The notes below the pieces were generated by a model. It did no database searches and was not told the DNA's origin. It was given only the letters and a program-made list of their open reading frames with translations. From assembly GCA_950295325.1 (NCBI GenBank), contig OX485807.1, positions 1,430,501-1,494,500 on the forward strand: DNA of 64,000 nucleotides, in the 5' to 3' direction. Shown here in pieces: positions 13,061 through 23,583 of this stretch (its first letter is position 1; every line of letters starts with the position of its first letter). Origin of the DNA: Polytrichum commune (taxonomy: Eukaryota > Streptophyta > Polytrichopsida > Polytrichales > Polytrichaceae). The translations under genes were made by a program, and so were the position numbers.

Positions 13061-14060
13061 ATATAAAATAGTTGGCCTTGGCTTAAGGCTACTAGCCTTG
13101 GCCACAATGCCATCGTCTTACATTTGGTCCTCGGCAACTTGGCTTGGCTTGGTCCGCAAAGCCAACTTTAAACATTTCGTCCGCGGGACAAATTGGTTTG
13201 GTGCCACAAAACCAATTTCTAATAGTTTGTCCGCAAAACAAACATGTTTTGCCTTGGTAGCACAAAGCCACCTTCCCACACTCCGTCCACGGCACGAACA
13301 TGAATTGCCTTGGTAGGACAAACCCACCTCCCAACATTCCGTCCACGGCACAAGTATGATTTGCTTTGGAAGCATAAAGCCACCTTTCAACATTCCGTCC
13401 GCGGCACCAACATGTTTTGCCTAAGTAAAATGGACCAAACAATTTGCACTCATTTCTTTGGGACCTACTTTGGCTAAAGCCACTTGTGGTGATGCGCCGC
13501 CAAACTTCTCTTTGGGACCATCGGCTTCAATGCTCTTGCAAACTTGATGGTCCCCACCATGTCCTCAAGAAGCCTTAGGGACTTAAACAAGGCATCCACC
13601 ACCCGCTTTTAAAACCCCACCTAAAGGATGCATTTCTTAGAAAGCTCATCCGTTTTAGGTGTATCCTTCATTTGTGCGTTTGAATAGCGCACATAGGCCT
13701 TAAGAGGCCCCGGGTGCCTCATTAGCACCAAATTCATTCCAACATCAATACCTTCCAAGCATTTCAAATTGGAATTTCAATCCAACATTAATGCCCTCCA
13801 AGGTTTTGGGTGCATTCGGTATTCTAGCCCCCGAATACTTTTCGAGGTTTGCGGGAGCCTTTTCAAAGCATTCCTCCATTTTCCTCACCGAATCCACCCT
13901 CATGCCCACCATTGTCATTAGAATCAATGGTATGGTCAAAATCCACTTGCACATGATCCTTGTTCCAATTTGAGCCTCACAACCTTTTGGAAACCCCGGG
14001 CTCACCATCATAACCCGCATTTATGATAGCCATGTCTCCCTCAAAGTGCTAGCTCAAATA
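13061..14060 (-). pseudogene. Gag-like remnant with Cys-rich tandem repeats
   Basis: This is where gag should lie, between the primer binding site and protease. A minus-strand frame at 13,092-13,442 has a ~60-bp tandem repeat (about 13,150-13,430, 4-5 copies), each encoding a Cys-containing stretch such as KTCLFCGQTIRNWFCGTKP, reminiscent of degenerate zinc knuckles. The frame 13,745-14,020 may be part of gag but has no diagnostic motif. No continuous gag frame survives. Confidence 0.5.
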
Positions 14061-14062
14061 TT

Positions 14063-14082
14063 GGAACCCTGCTCTGATACCA
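14063..14082 (-). other. Primer binding site (initiator Met tRNA), element A
   Basis: Two bases inside the 5' LTR the minus strand reads TGGTATCAGAGC followed by AGGGTTCC. The first twelve bases match the complement of the 3' end of plant initiator methionine tRNA, the usual primer of plant chromoviruses. It fixes element orientation. Confidence 0.88.
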
Positions 14083-14084
14083 AG

Positions 14085-15057
14085 TGTCGCAACCCTTGCT
14101 AGGTCCCTTAACAATCTTGCCAATTTTCGTTTCTAGCAAAGGTTACGAGCGCTAACCATTCGCATTCCGCCATGCTAATGGTTAGCTCCTCTTACCCCGG
14201 ACCAATAGTTCATAGGAGGGAACCAACCCTCCTACTTTGCTTTCGGGACTCACCCCTTAATTGGTAACCCATTTCCCCAATGTGGACTTCCATCCATGGA
14301 AGTCCAATCCTATGTTGATCATCGCATTGCCGGAGCAACACTACAACAACCCGAAGCATACTAGGCAACTATGGCCTCACAATAGGCCAAAGCCCATGGA
14401 GGCCTTGCCGTTCGGCCTCGGGTGGGTGAGGCCATACCACCTCACCCATATAAGCCTCTAGGACTCTACACGGAGCCCCTACCCCACCGCCAACCAACCT
14501 CTTGTCTCTCTACCAAGAGTTGGGGCCAAGTGGACATTTTCCCTTAGCTGCTGGGCCTAGAACCCCCCCAGCAGCTTCAGACCATCATAACTTCCTTGTA
14601 TGATGTCTGATCATAACAACCAACCACTCCATCCTCATCTACGCTTCACGTAGATGCCGATGGGTTCCTCGCTTGTCCCAATCGGGCAAGTCTTGAGGAA
14701 GTTATGCCTGTTTGAACCTTGGCAGTCCCGGGAATCACTCCCAGGCACTGCTGTACCAGGGCGCTGTCCCGGGACAGCGCCCCACTCAAATGGCCATAAC
14801 TCCTAGCTCACACCTCCGATTGAGGTGTTCTTGAGCTTTCTAGAATCACCACGCCATGAGCTACGCATAGCTTATGGCCTTACCCTTGTGCCTCCTAGTC
14901 TTCGTGGGTGGGAGGCGTTCCCAACGCCCGGGGCCCTCACCCACACTAGGATCACTTGGGCCCTCTCACCAACGGTGCCACAAGTCCCGGGTGTCACTCC
15001 GGGGTCCCCCTTGTGCCCATGGTGTTTCGGCCACTCCTCATGGAGAGGTGCGCGACA
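14085..15057 (-). repeat. 5' LTR of chromovirus A
   Basis: 973 bp, same length and orientation as the LTR at 8,010. One mismatch was seen between the two (14,976). It is followed by the target duplication AGATT. Confidence 0.93.
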
Positions 15058-15062
15058 AGATT

Positions 15063-16534
15063 AGTATTCAAGATCAGTATCCAATTTAAGATCTTTTTTT
15101 TTTAACACAAATTATAAGGATTTCTTAAAATGAAATAAACATTACAGTTCAAGTTCATAGGAGCACTCCATTCATTCTTTTCCTTAACATGAATAAAATT
15201 TCCCCGGAGCTTGTACATAGAAGCCCAGTAGAAGGACATTAAAATTAGAAGGAAGAAGCAATTTTTCATGTTTGTGGTGTTGGTTATTGCAAGGATTAGT
15301 TATTTTTAGTAATGTGGGCAACACCCCGAGCCAAAATTATTGGCATTCACGTTCATTTTGAGAGACATGGTTCATGATTCGGTCAATGAATTTTGATCAC
15401 CTCTAGAATAGGCGAATGAACTCCAAATTCAAAAACCCAAATTCTCACATATAGGTGTTTAAATTTACACTTTTTTTGATATTTTAGTGAACTTTCTCCT
15501 CCATCCCTACATCTAAATCTTAAAAAAAACATGCTTTTCACTGGTTGCCCCAACTTGAGACTTCAACTTTTCATCCATACCTGAATCTTCTCAATTTTAT
15601 TGAAACAAAAGATTTCTTCCCATATCTTCACAATGGAGTTTGTTTTCACATATAAGTGGACAATCATAAAATATGTTAGGGCACAAGCACGGTCAAGTAC
15701 ACGACTTTATTACCCTGCATAGGTTTAAGGGAAAGTGATTCAAAACTACATACTAACTTTGAATATTGTAAAGGATAAAATCATAAACATTTGAAAAACA
15801 TACTGATCTACAAAGCCAAGCAATTTATGTTGACAAATTTTTCTTTAAGAAAAGTCTACATATTTTAGAAGACGGTGCAAGTAGTATGCACGTAGATATA
15901 TTGAACATGCAATTGTTTAAATTTTCTTAAAACATGATAAAATTACATTAAACTCATTTATTTCTACAAAAGATAATAACAATGCCCTCAAGTTTACAAT
16001 GAATTCAAGGAGTATGAAAAAAAAAATTCAACTCCAAAATAGTTAAGGTCATGAAATCTACATTTAAAACTAGATGTAGGCATTACCTTTTGAACAATAC
16101 TTTTAATGATATGTTTAAAGATCTCATCTTGATATTCTATATTCAAGTACCTAACTCAACAACAGAGGCTACCATGAAGAAAAATCCAATTTAAACAACA
16201 CTTCACTACTAACTTTAGGCATTTGACAAAAAAATATGGTTTTAGTATACTGGAGCATTTTTGTATATTGGATTGTGCTTGCTTTCGATAGTAATAGTGG
16301 ATTGAATTGCCCTCAACATCAAGGGTGATTTGAAAGTTCCAAGTTCAAATAATTTGAACACATACATGCAACACATTCAACACCAAATGATAAACACCCC
16401 CCCCCCCAAACACCCATATTGAGCATCTCATAACAATTTTCTTCTAGAGAATAATAATAATAATAATAATAATAGCTCATGGTTGTTCTACTCTCTACTT
16501 GGGTATGTTATGAGAATTAAACTAATATGTCAAT
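15063..16534. other. AT-rich non-genic DNA
   Basis: Continuation of the locus that chromovirus A entered. No gene was recognised. Contains a C run near 16,397 and a short AAT microsatellite at 16,449-16,474. Confidence 0.5.
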
Positions 16535-16810
16535 GAGGAGAGATGGGGTTGCATCCCATTTGAACCAATGACAAATACATATGAAGTATTGGGTTATTGT
16601 GCCTAATGTGACAAATTGGGTGGAAGAAAGGTCTTGAATATAACAACCTCGAGATTTCAAATTGGAACTTATTTTCTCAAAGCATTCCATATTTTATCAC
16701 TTTTTGTCAATGCCATGGAAAAGTTTACTTCGAGTCAATTTTACAAATCCGGGAATTGTTATATTTTGAGGCTTAAATGCATGTCAATCATAACATTAAG
16801 TAGCAACATT
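16535..16810 (-). pseudogene. DUF247 C-terminal remnant 1
   Basis: On the plus strand this aligns with the 3' end of the better DUF247 copy (62,385-62,590) through phrases such as GCATCCCATTTGAACCAATGAC and TTTATCACTTTTTGTCAATG. In minus-strand translation VTLGTITQYF corresponds to the C-terminal tail after the membrane segment. Too broken to translate. A close relative is at 28,200-28,460. Confidence 0.6.
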
Positions 16811-18055
16811 AACAGGGTACCCTTTGAGTACTGGCAATATTACCTCAACAAAGCAAGGGTGAATGAATGGATAATTAATCAAATATTGTAGCTTCAAAAA
16901 GGTATCAAAAAGATTTTCAATGTGGGTGTCGGGAGACTTTTCCAAAAACTGGAATTACTTTTTTAACAACACCAACTTTCCTATTGCTTTATAGCTATTT
17001 AGATTTTCCGTAGATCGTAATTTAGCCTAGATTAGAACCTCCACCACCACTTGGCATAAGTTATGTCCAAGAAACCGAAATAATTTATTCTAAGCACTGA
17101 AAGTAACTACCCAAATAAAATAAAAATAGCCAAAGTAAAACTCAAAGGTAGTGCTACCTCTGCTCTTGAAAGAACATCAAACCGGTACTCTTTGAGAAGG
17201 TTAATCCGGGCTTGTTACATAATGTTATGATGCAAAATCCCCTTCAAATGAGATATGCTTATTTGGAGCCCCTCGCATAGTTATGCATTGTTAATTGCAA
17301 CTACAAATTATTGAAATTTTATAATTTGAGACAATGTAAGACTCAAATTTTATCAACCTTAAGAGAGAAATGAATAAAATTCCCATTTCAACATTTGACC
17401 TTGCTTAAATACTGTCATTGAAGTTCTTTCGGATTGCAAGTTTTCTAGGCCGAGTGGAACTAGTTTCTATAGGACCTACTACAGTGTTCAAAATTAGATG
17501 ACATATCCAAGGGAGTCACAAATTCGAGCACGAATGGGATTTTTGCCACAATATGCTAGACAACTTAGTCTCAACTATTTTTTATCATTTATTTTAATTT
17601 TAATTTTAATATTTTTCCATTCTCATTCTTAGTCAAATGACAATTCAACAAAACCATCAGACAATGTTGGCAATGTTGAGGTTAGATCATATTTACTTGG
17701 TTAGCATGAAAACTTGGTTGTCAAAAAGGCATTTTATTTGTTTAATGTGCAAATGTTTGTGGCTTGAGAGGCATCCAAGACTTGTAGGTCATTTAGTAGA
17801 ATTGGACTATAAGTAGAAGTACATAAGCTCTCATACATATGCGACCATGTTATGTCATGTTTGAATATACTGTTGATTTAATTCCAAATCTTTGATACTA
17901 AGATGACATTTTTTTGTATTTTTCTCATAATTTTCAATTATCTATTTTTCTTTGTAAAAGCATGTGGGAAAAGTTAATGCTTCACATGACCTCCATTGAT
18001 TTTGGGGCCCTTCATTTTGAAAAGCAAATGAAAACTTCAACCTTGAACATCGGTT
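16811..18055. other. Non-genic DNA, partly shared with 28.5-28.9 kb
   Basis: The part 17,290-17,510 resembles 28,740-28,930 (shared phrase CATTTCAACATTTGACCTTGC). It separates two DUF247 remnants of the same orientation, so it may be an insertion within one former gene. No frame is recognisable. Confidence 0.45.
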
Positions 18056-18335
18056 GAGGCATTTACACGTGTCTACAAAAATGTCATGTGTACCAACATC
18101 TACATAGATAAAGATCCCATTCCACTAAGATGTCTACATCCTTAAGACCTTTCATTTTATTTTTTGTAACTCCTAGCCCAATATTTTATGTGAAGCATAA
18201 AATATGTGTCCATACATCAATTGTTCATACACCACAAGATGGTGGAGGTTTTATACGAATGCTTCAAAATCATATTAAAAGAAATTTCATAATTTGACCA
18301 AATTGTAAATCATGTAAGAACGGAGAATGCTATCC
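18056..18335 (-). pseudogene. DUF247 internal remnant
   Basis: Minus-strand translation gives DVDILVEWDLYLCRCWYT, matching DVELLVKWGVIEVNVGTHDN of the fuller copy at 62.6-62.9 kb. Neighbouring DNA (CACCACAAGAT) also matches. It lies upstream, in gene order, of remnant 1, as expected if both came from one gene. Stops and shifts abound. Confidence 0.6.
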
Positions 18336-19384
18336 CCAAAAGCTTTGTTGGAAAGACCAATGACCATGTGAGATGGTTCAAATTTTCAATTAAGACTAAA
18401 ATGATTTTGTTTGGGAAAACCCAGGGAGAACAGTTACCCCGTTAGTTCACCAGGATCGCTCAAATAGTTGAGTATCTATGGAGTAGACCTTGAGCATGGA
18501 CAAGGCTTGATGTCTTCTTTATCTTGCCTTGTCCCCACGAATAAAGATTGTGGGCGATTCATGTCAACCAACTTCGTCTGAGTTGAACTCATGTGGGACC
18601 TGTGAAGTTGATTTGGGTGTCAAATCAAACTTAAGAAAGGATGTTACTGTATGTTAGATGAATGAGAGGGTACGCTTGTATGCACGTGAGAAGTTTCTCT
18701 TGCCTTTGTCCGCGCATCGGCAAGCGCAAGAAAATTTAGATCCCAGGAGCTTGTAGTGCACCACAATCTCCCAGATTCCATCAAGTCAAGCTGCGAGGGA
18801 AAGATTCTGGGGTTTCGTTTGAACTCGCTCAAGATTAAAACTCAATGTTTAAGAGGACACAATTATGATTCATTTTGTCTGTGGCCCAGACTCAGCCACA
18901 TCAATGAAACCAAGCCTCAAGGGTTGCCTAAGCCATTTGCATTGGAAGTTTTTGTGCATGATGGATTGCATCCATAGATAAGTTCTTATACAGAAGTGAA
19001 ATATCATGGTTCAAGAATTCCGTTTAGTTCGTATGTTGTTTTGTATTAAAAGAATGTGTTTCCCGTGTGCATAAGTTGCCGACCGGTGAAACTCGAATGG
19101 AAAGCAAAAGCAATGCTTTTGAGAGGGTTCTCTTTCTCAGGTTTGTGATCTTCATTGATTCAAGCAAAATTGTTGATATAATTTGGTCATTCAAAGAACG
19201 TCCTTTTCAAATTTTATGTGTACAATACATTTTAAACCAATCTCCAATCATTTTACTAAACTAACTCACAATACATTTTGTCAATGGAAAGGAAAAATAA
19301 ACTAAAAATTTAAACACAATATAACATGATAAGTGCAAGTATTAGATAGTAATTTGTAGTAGTTTTACCCTCTAAGGGCATGTC
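18336..19384. other. Non-genic DNA
   Basis: No gene recognised. Frames such as 18,644-18,832 (minus) and 18,756-18,977 (plus) are short, overlapping and without motifs. Confidence 0.4.
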
Positions 19385-19595
19385 ACTTGCAAGAACATAA
19401 TGATTGGTGTCAAATTGTTTGCGATTTATTTTATTTTACTTTACTTTTTGAGAAACTATAAGAAACTCAATCAATTAATTAGTTTGTAGCACATATAGTT
19501 CAAGTTCACAAAACAACACTATGCGTTCGTGTTATTCTCTACTCACATGAATAAACAATACACCTAACCGCCATGTGAAACTATGTGCCATGTGG
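19385..19595 (+). repeat. Dispersed repeat, copy 1
   Basis: Very similar to 26,230-26,440, with shared landmarks GCAAGAACATAATGATTGG and AACACTATGCGTTC. No coding potential. Located just ahead of a DUF247 C-terminal remnant. Confidence 0.65.
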
Positions 19596-19659
19596 AACAC
19601 ATTCAAAACTAAATGGGTGCATTCAAAACTTTTGTGAAAGACTTATGGAACTCACATAG

Positions 19660-19830
19660 ATAAGTTTGAATTAGTGTTCCTATAGTGACAAAAATGGCTG
19701 CAATAACAAACACTATAATCCAAGGTTTTGAGCAAAAATAACTTCATAAATTATATCAAAACTTATTTCTTGTACACCGTACATAGTTTTCACTGTGTCG
19801 ATGTTAAAGAAATTTTTGTGTCAAATCAGG
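19660..19830 (-). pseudogene. DUF247 C-terminal remnant 2
   Basis: Minus-strand translation includes PWIIVFVIAAIFVTIG, the hydrophobic C-terminal segment typical of DUF247 proteins (compare PWIVLSVIGATLVTIG at 62.4-62.5 kb). Only this end of the gene is recognisable. Confidence 0.6.
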
Positions 19831-20644
19831 GGTTGATAGAGTAAAATGCATTGACCACTTGATTGATTTCTAGTAATTATAGGTCGATTAAATATAGAAA
19901 ATCCCATTACAGGTATGGTAGATAGGTTTAAAATGTGGGCCATTCCTTTTTTGTAAAAATAAAATAGAGGCTGAAAATAAGGATCCTAGGATGTATGTAT
20001 AGTAGGATCAATTTTGTATGCATCCCTCACGAGGGATGGATAAAAAATAGTTCATTGTTTGCACAAAAATAGATGAAAATCGTTTCGCCCAGTATTGGAC
20101 ATCTTCCTGCACTGTTGTTTGTTAAAAACACATAAGGTTTGTTTCATCCTCAAGTCCGCTATGTTTTGGGCAACTTTTTGTTGGAGCTCCTCCTTGTTGA
20201 AGCTTATGGTAACAAAGTCTAGCAAGTATACCCTAGCTCTCGAGAAGCATGGGTAGAAAATAATTTATTTTAAAGGTGCCTAATTATTTGGGATCCTAAT
20301 TTCATTGAGTGTCCAAAAAAAAGGATGACATTCAAAGAGTGCCTAAAATCACAAAATCACCATAGATGAAATTAGGAAAATCATCCATGAACTATAGAAA
20401 TGACTTGGATGAATGTCTAACATATTTTAAATCATTTTGTGAAACTGCCCAATTTGAGAATAATATTTTCCATAACTACCTAACTTTTGCACTTTAATTA
20501 ATTATTAGGTACAAAGATGCCCAAGCTGCTAGAGAGCTATGATATTCACTTCGCCATTTTCTTCACTAGGCTAGCGTTTCGATCCTTACTGGTGCCACAT
20601 GTGCATCTCTCACCTTTCCAATTCACCCACCTTCATACATAGCC
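19831..20644. other. Non-genic DNA
   Basis: Nothing recognised on either strand. Confidence 0.45.
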
Positions 20645-20875
20645 GAGCTCAGGGCTCGGGGGGAACCGGCTGTTAGTTACAGATGAAGCGGTTGAGTTTG
20701 AGAAATAAGCGGTTGAAGTTGGAGACTTCAGGAGAATTACCGATCATTTTAGAGGACTCTATAGAAGAATATACCGAAATGAATAAAGCACGACCGGAAG
20801 ATGTCAACATGTAAGTGATTAGATTTAGAACCACTAGGATCTTGACCGACTGACTGTGCCCAACAACTTCCCGGG
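20645..20875 (+). repeat. Short dispersed repeat, copy 1
   Basis: About 215 bp resembling 22,350-22,565: landmarks GTTGAGTTTGAGAAATAA, GATGTCAACATGTAA and CACTAGGATCT. It includes AATAAAG, so it may be a short LTR (TRIM-like) or SINE-like element. In the second location it interrupts a foldback arm, indicating mobility. Confidence 0.55.
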
Positions 20876-21309
20876 CACTGGTTGAGCTGTGTCTACACAC
20901 CCAGGCCTCAACTGTCGGTACCACGTCGCTCAGCACACACACGGAGCACCCTCACCAGCATGATCCACCCACCCACTACAGGACACCATCGCTGCCAACC
21001 AACATTCACAAAGCCTGTTGCCGCACCTCAGAACAATGCAACAATTCCACGCCAAATGGGGCTTTCATTTCTTTCTCTTCTTCGGGTCCTCCAACCTGTA
21101 GAAATCTCAGGATACGTGGCACGGTCTTCACTGTTTTTACAGTCAATAGTCACATAGGAGAATTTAGTAAGATCATTAGTGTTAGCCGCTCACCCTAAGT
21201 GGACATTTAATTAGGAACAATCTTCTAGATTAGTTAGTCAAGCTCATAATTAAAAACAGTCTTCTATTGTAGTAAGATCATTAGTGTTAGCCGTTCACAC
21301 TTCAATTGG
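20876..21309. other. Unrecognised sequence
   Basis: A plus-strand frame of 91 codons (20,882-21,157) is Ser/Pro/Thr-rich and without recognisable motif. A phrase around AGTAAGATCATTAGTGTTAGC occurs twice (near 21,168 and 21,270), a small local duplication. Confidence 0.35.
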
Positions 21310-21790
21310 AATTGTTTGTCCTTCCTTACAACCACCTAACTTAGTGAGATGCATATGATAGCATTTAACATTGGTTTTCCAATACCTCATATTGTACTTA
21401 TCATCTCTCTTACTATTTTGTTCACTTCTATTTAGTGTTTTCATGTTTTTGGTTCCTCACAAATACTTAGGCTGCAGTATGGGTCTGTTTCTAAGTATTC
21501 ATTGGATGAAAAAGTGGAACTTTCAGACTTGGAGAGTTATACTATAGTAATGGCGATGGTGATCCATTTTGGTGACGACTCTGCTTTTACTAAATTTATC
21601 TCAGTTTCACTTGGCTATCAAGGTAGAGAAGATGGATTTAAGCCACTTGCGGTGGTTGAAGAAGATGGAGGTGGAAAGATACAGCTTTGTCCTTGGAGAT
21701 CAAATTGGGTATGTTTTGTATGTTTGATCTCTGACATTATAATATGCATATTTTCTTTTGCACATCTTTTTTTCAACTGCAAGAATCAGG
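21310..21790 (+). pseudogene. Exon-like block, duplicated copy B
   Basis: Open plus-strand frame (about 21,470-21,720) encoding ELSDLESYTIVMAMVIHFG, then SLGYQGREDGFKPLAVVEED and a Trp-rich end, followed by a possible donor (GGGTATGTT). Copy A at 3.3-3.77 kb carries a deletion in the same frame. The family is not recognised; whether it is expressed cannot be told. Confidence 0.35.
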
Positions 21791-22138
21791 ACATTACACT
21801 ATCTATAATCTTGTAAGGTAAGATCTGTCGGTTTTAATCGATGTACAGACGCTCTTGGGAATTTCGGTCTGGCCAGTTGCAAGCTGCAAGGATTCAAGGC
21901 ATCTAACTATCTCTTCTTCTTTTTTACTTTTTATTTTCTTTCCTTTTATCTTGGGAGACAGCATCTAACTTATTGAATGGGTCGAATCAATTGGCCGAGC
22001 AAGTCCTGCACACGGCCACTTTGTACGTTGTCGGTAAATTGTGCATTCATTGTTTACTCATGTTGGGGCACATGTTATTCGTGGATTGGTATTATACGCA
22101 CGACGTCAGGACAATTTTTTAGGGTAGACTTTAGACCT

Positions 22139-22287
22139 CCATAACATTATTTAGATCCATAATAGTGTTATGTGGGATTGACAATATTCCATGGAATATT
22201 TTCCACATTCAGTCTCAATGTGAAGAATATTTTGTGGAATATTGTCAATCCCACATAACATCATTATGGATCTAAGTAATATCATGT
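22139..22287. repeat. Hairpin-forming inverted repeat (MITE-like)
   Basis: Arms of about 69 bp (22,141-22,209 and 22,217-22,286) are nearly perfect reverse complements around a 7-base loop. Shared core: TATGTGGGATTGACAATATT and its complement. It is compact enough to be a MITE, and its transcript would fold into a long stem. The adjacent 21,791-22,138 holds nothing recognisable. Confidence 0.75.
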
Positions 22288-22308
22288 CCCCCTACAAACA
22301 TTCAAGGG

Positions 22309-23583
22309 AGGTGGATAGGGTCTAGGGCCCACGATCCGCGACCTCCGGACTTATGATCGGGGAGAACCGGTAGTTAGTTACAAACTAACCGGTTGAGTTT
22401 GAGAAATAATCGGTGGAAGTTCAAGACTGCATGAAAATTGCCGATCAATTTAGAGGAATTTATAGAATATACCCCAATTCAATAAAGGAAAACCGAAGGA
22501 TGTCAACATGTAACCATGTGGACTTGCAAACACTAGGATCTCAACCGATTATGCCCAAAGATTACCCTGATCACTGCTCCAAATAACTGCCAAAAACAAA
22601 TACGAAAACTTCAAATCCTGACAAAAGTTATTGTCCACTCTACCCGATTTCGGAAAAAATTCCATAAAAAATTGCCCTCGCATTCTTGAAGGCCACTTGT
22701 CCATATAACCCATCTTGAGTACACTTCAACTCCAAAATCCAAAATCCAATACATATGTTCACTTCCACTTAGTAAATAAACAATTGACAAGGATTTCATT
22801 GTTGAAGTGAAACTATCAACAAAGCATTTAATTAACTTGGAGATCTAAAATATTACAAAATCCTCATTAGCATTCAAGTTATAGTTTTGTGATTTACCAT
22901 TTGAAAGGGTCTTTGTCATTCTAAAATAAAACTAAAATTAGTTATTTATTTGTAGTATTTTTATTTTATAGTATTTTAGTTAATGCCTTCTACTTTCACA
23001 AGTACTTATACACACTCAGACTAATTAAGTGTGATTGAATGTAATCAAGCTTATGAAGCGAACTAAGCCTAATTAGGCCCAATTTGAATAATAAATTATG
23101 CTTACCAAACTAAGTAAGCCTAAGTATATTTATAAAATGTGCTTACTTGAATTAAGCATGATTTCATTCAGATATGAGAAAGGATGTGCTAAATTACACC
23201 TGTTTAGGCTTTATTACACATGATTAGGTTAAATGCACTTACTTGCATTTAATCCGGCTTAATTAGTTTGAAAGTTTGAATACTTGCAATGCTTTATTGA
23301 CAATTTCACTTCAAAAATGAAATCCTAACCAATCACTTATTTACTAAGTCGAAGTGAACATACGTATTGAATTTTGGATCTTGAAGATGAAGTGCACTCA
23401 ATATGAGTTATAATATTATGGACAAATGCTCTTTAAGAGTGTAGGGGCAAACTTTTTATCGAAGTCGGATAGGGCGGGCACTAGTGTTCGGTAGGGATTT
23501 AAAATTTCATATTTGTTTTGGGGTTACCCGAGGGTGCTGGATTGCGGGCCCTAGCCCTTATCCACCACTCTTGAAAGTTTGTG
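22309..23583. mobile_element. Foldback element copy 2, with insertion
   Basis: Ends match copy 1 at 4,731-6,014 (GGTGGATAGGGTCTAGGGCCC at the left, a near-complement at the right). The left arm is interrupted by the ~215-bp dispersed repeat at 22,350-22,570. The right arm lacks about 270 bp present in copy 1 (junction near 23,288). No gene inside. Confidence 0.65.
22350..22565 (+). repeat. Short dispersed repeat, copy 2
   Basis: Second copy of the 20,645-20,875 repeat. At this point copy 1 of the foldback element reads straight through from CACCTCCGG to CAAATATGAAAA, so the repeat is a clean insertion relative to it. Confidence 0.55.

Larger units (their letters stand above)
8010..15057 (-). 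mobile_element. Ty3/gypsy chromovirus A (defective, recent insertion)
   Basis: A complete LTR-to-LTR insertion of 7,048 bp in reverse orientation. It is bounded by TGTCGC...GCGACA LTRs and flanked on both sides by the 5-bp target duplication AGATT (8,005-8,009 and 15,058-15,062). Inside, read on the minus strand, are a primer binding site, gag-like and protease-like remnants, the edges of reverse transcriptase, an RNase H region in tandem copies, integrase, a chromodomain-like remnant and a polypurine tract: the gene order of a chromovirus. The pol frame has many stops and the reverse-transcriptase core is missing. Near-identical LTRs mean the insertion is young although the coding region is ruined. 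Confidence 0.9.

Noticed and set aside
14063-14082. tRNA-related sequence
   Set aside because: Only the primer binding site complementary to a tRNA 3' end, not a tRNA gene.
20882-21157. 91-codon Ser/Pro/Thr-rich frame
   Set aside because: Low complexity and no conservation visible; not enough to call a gene.
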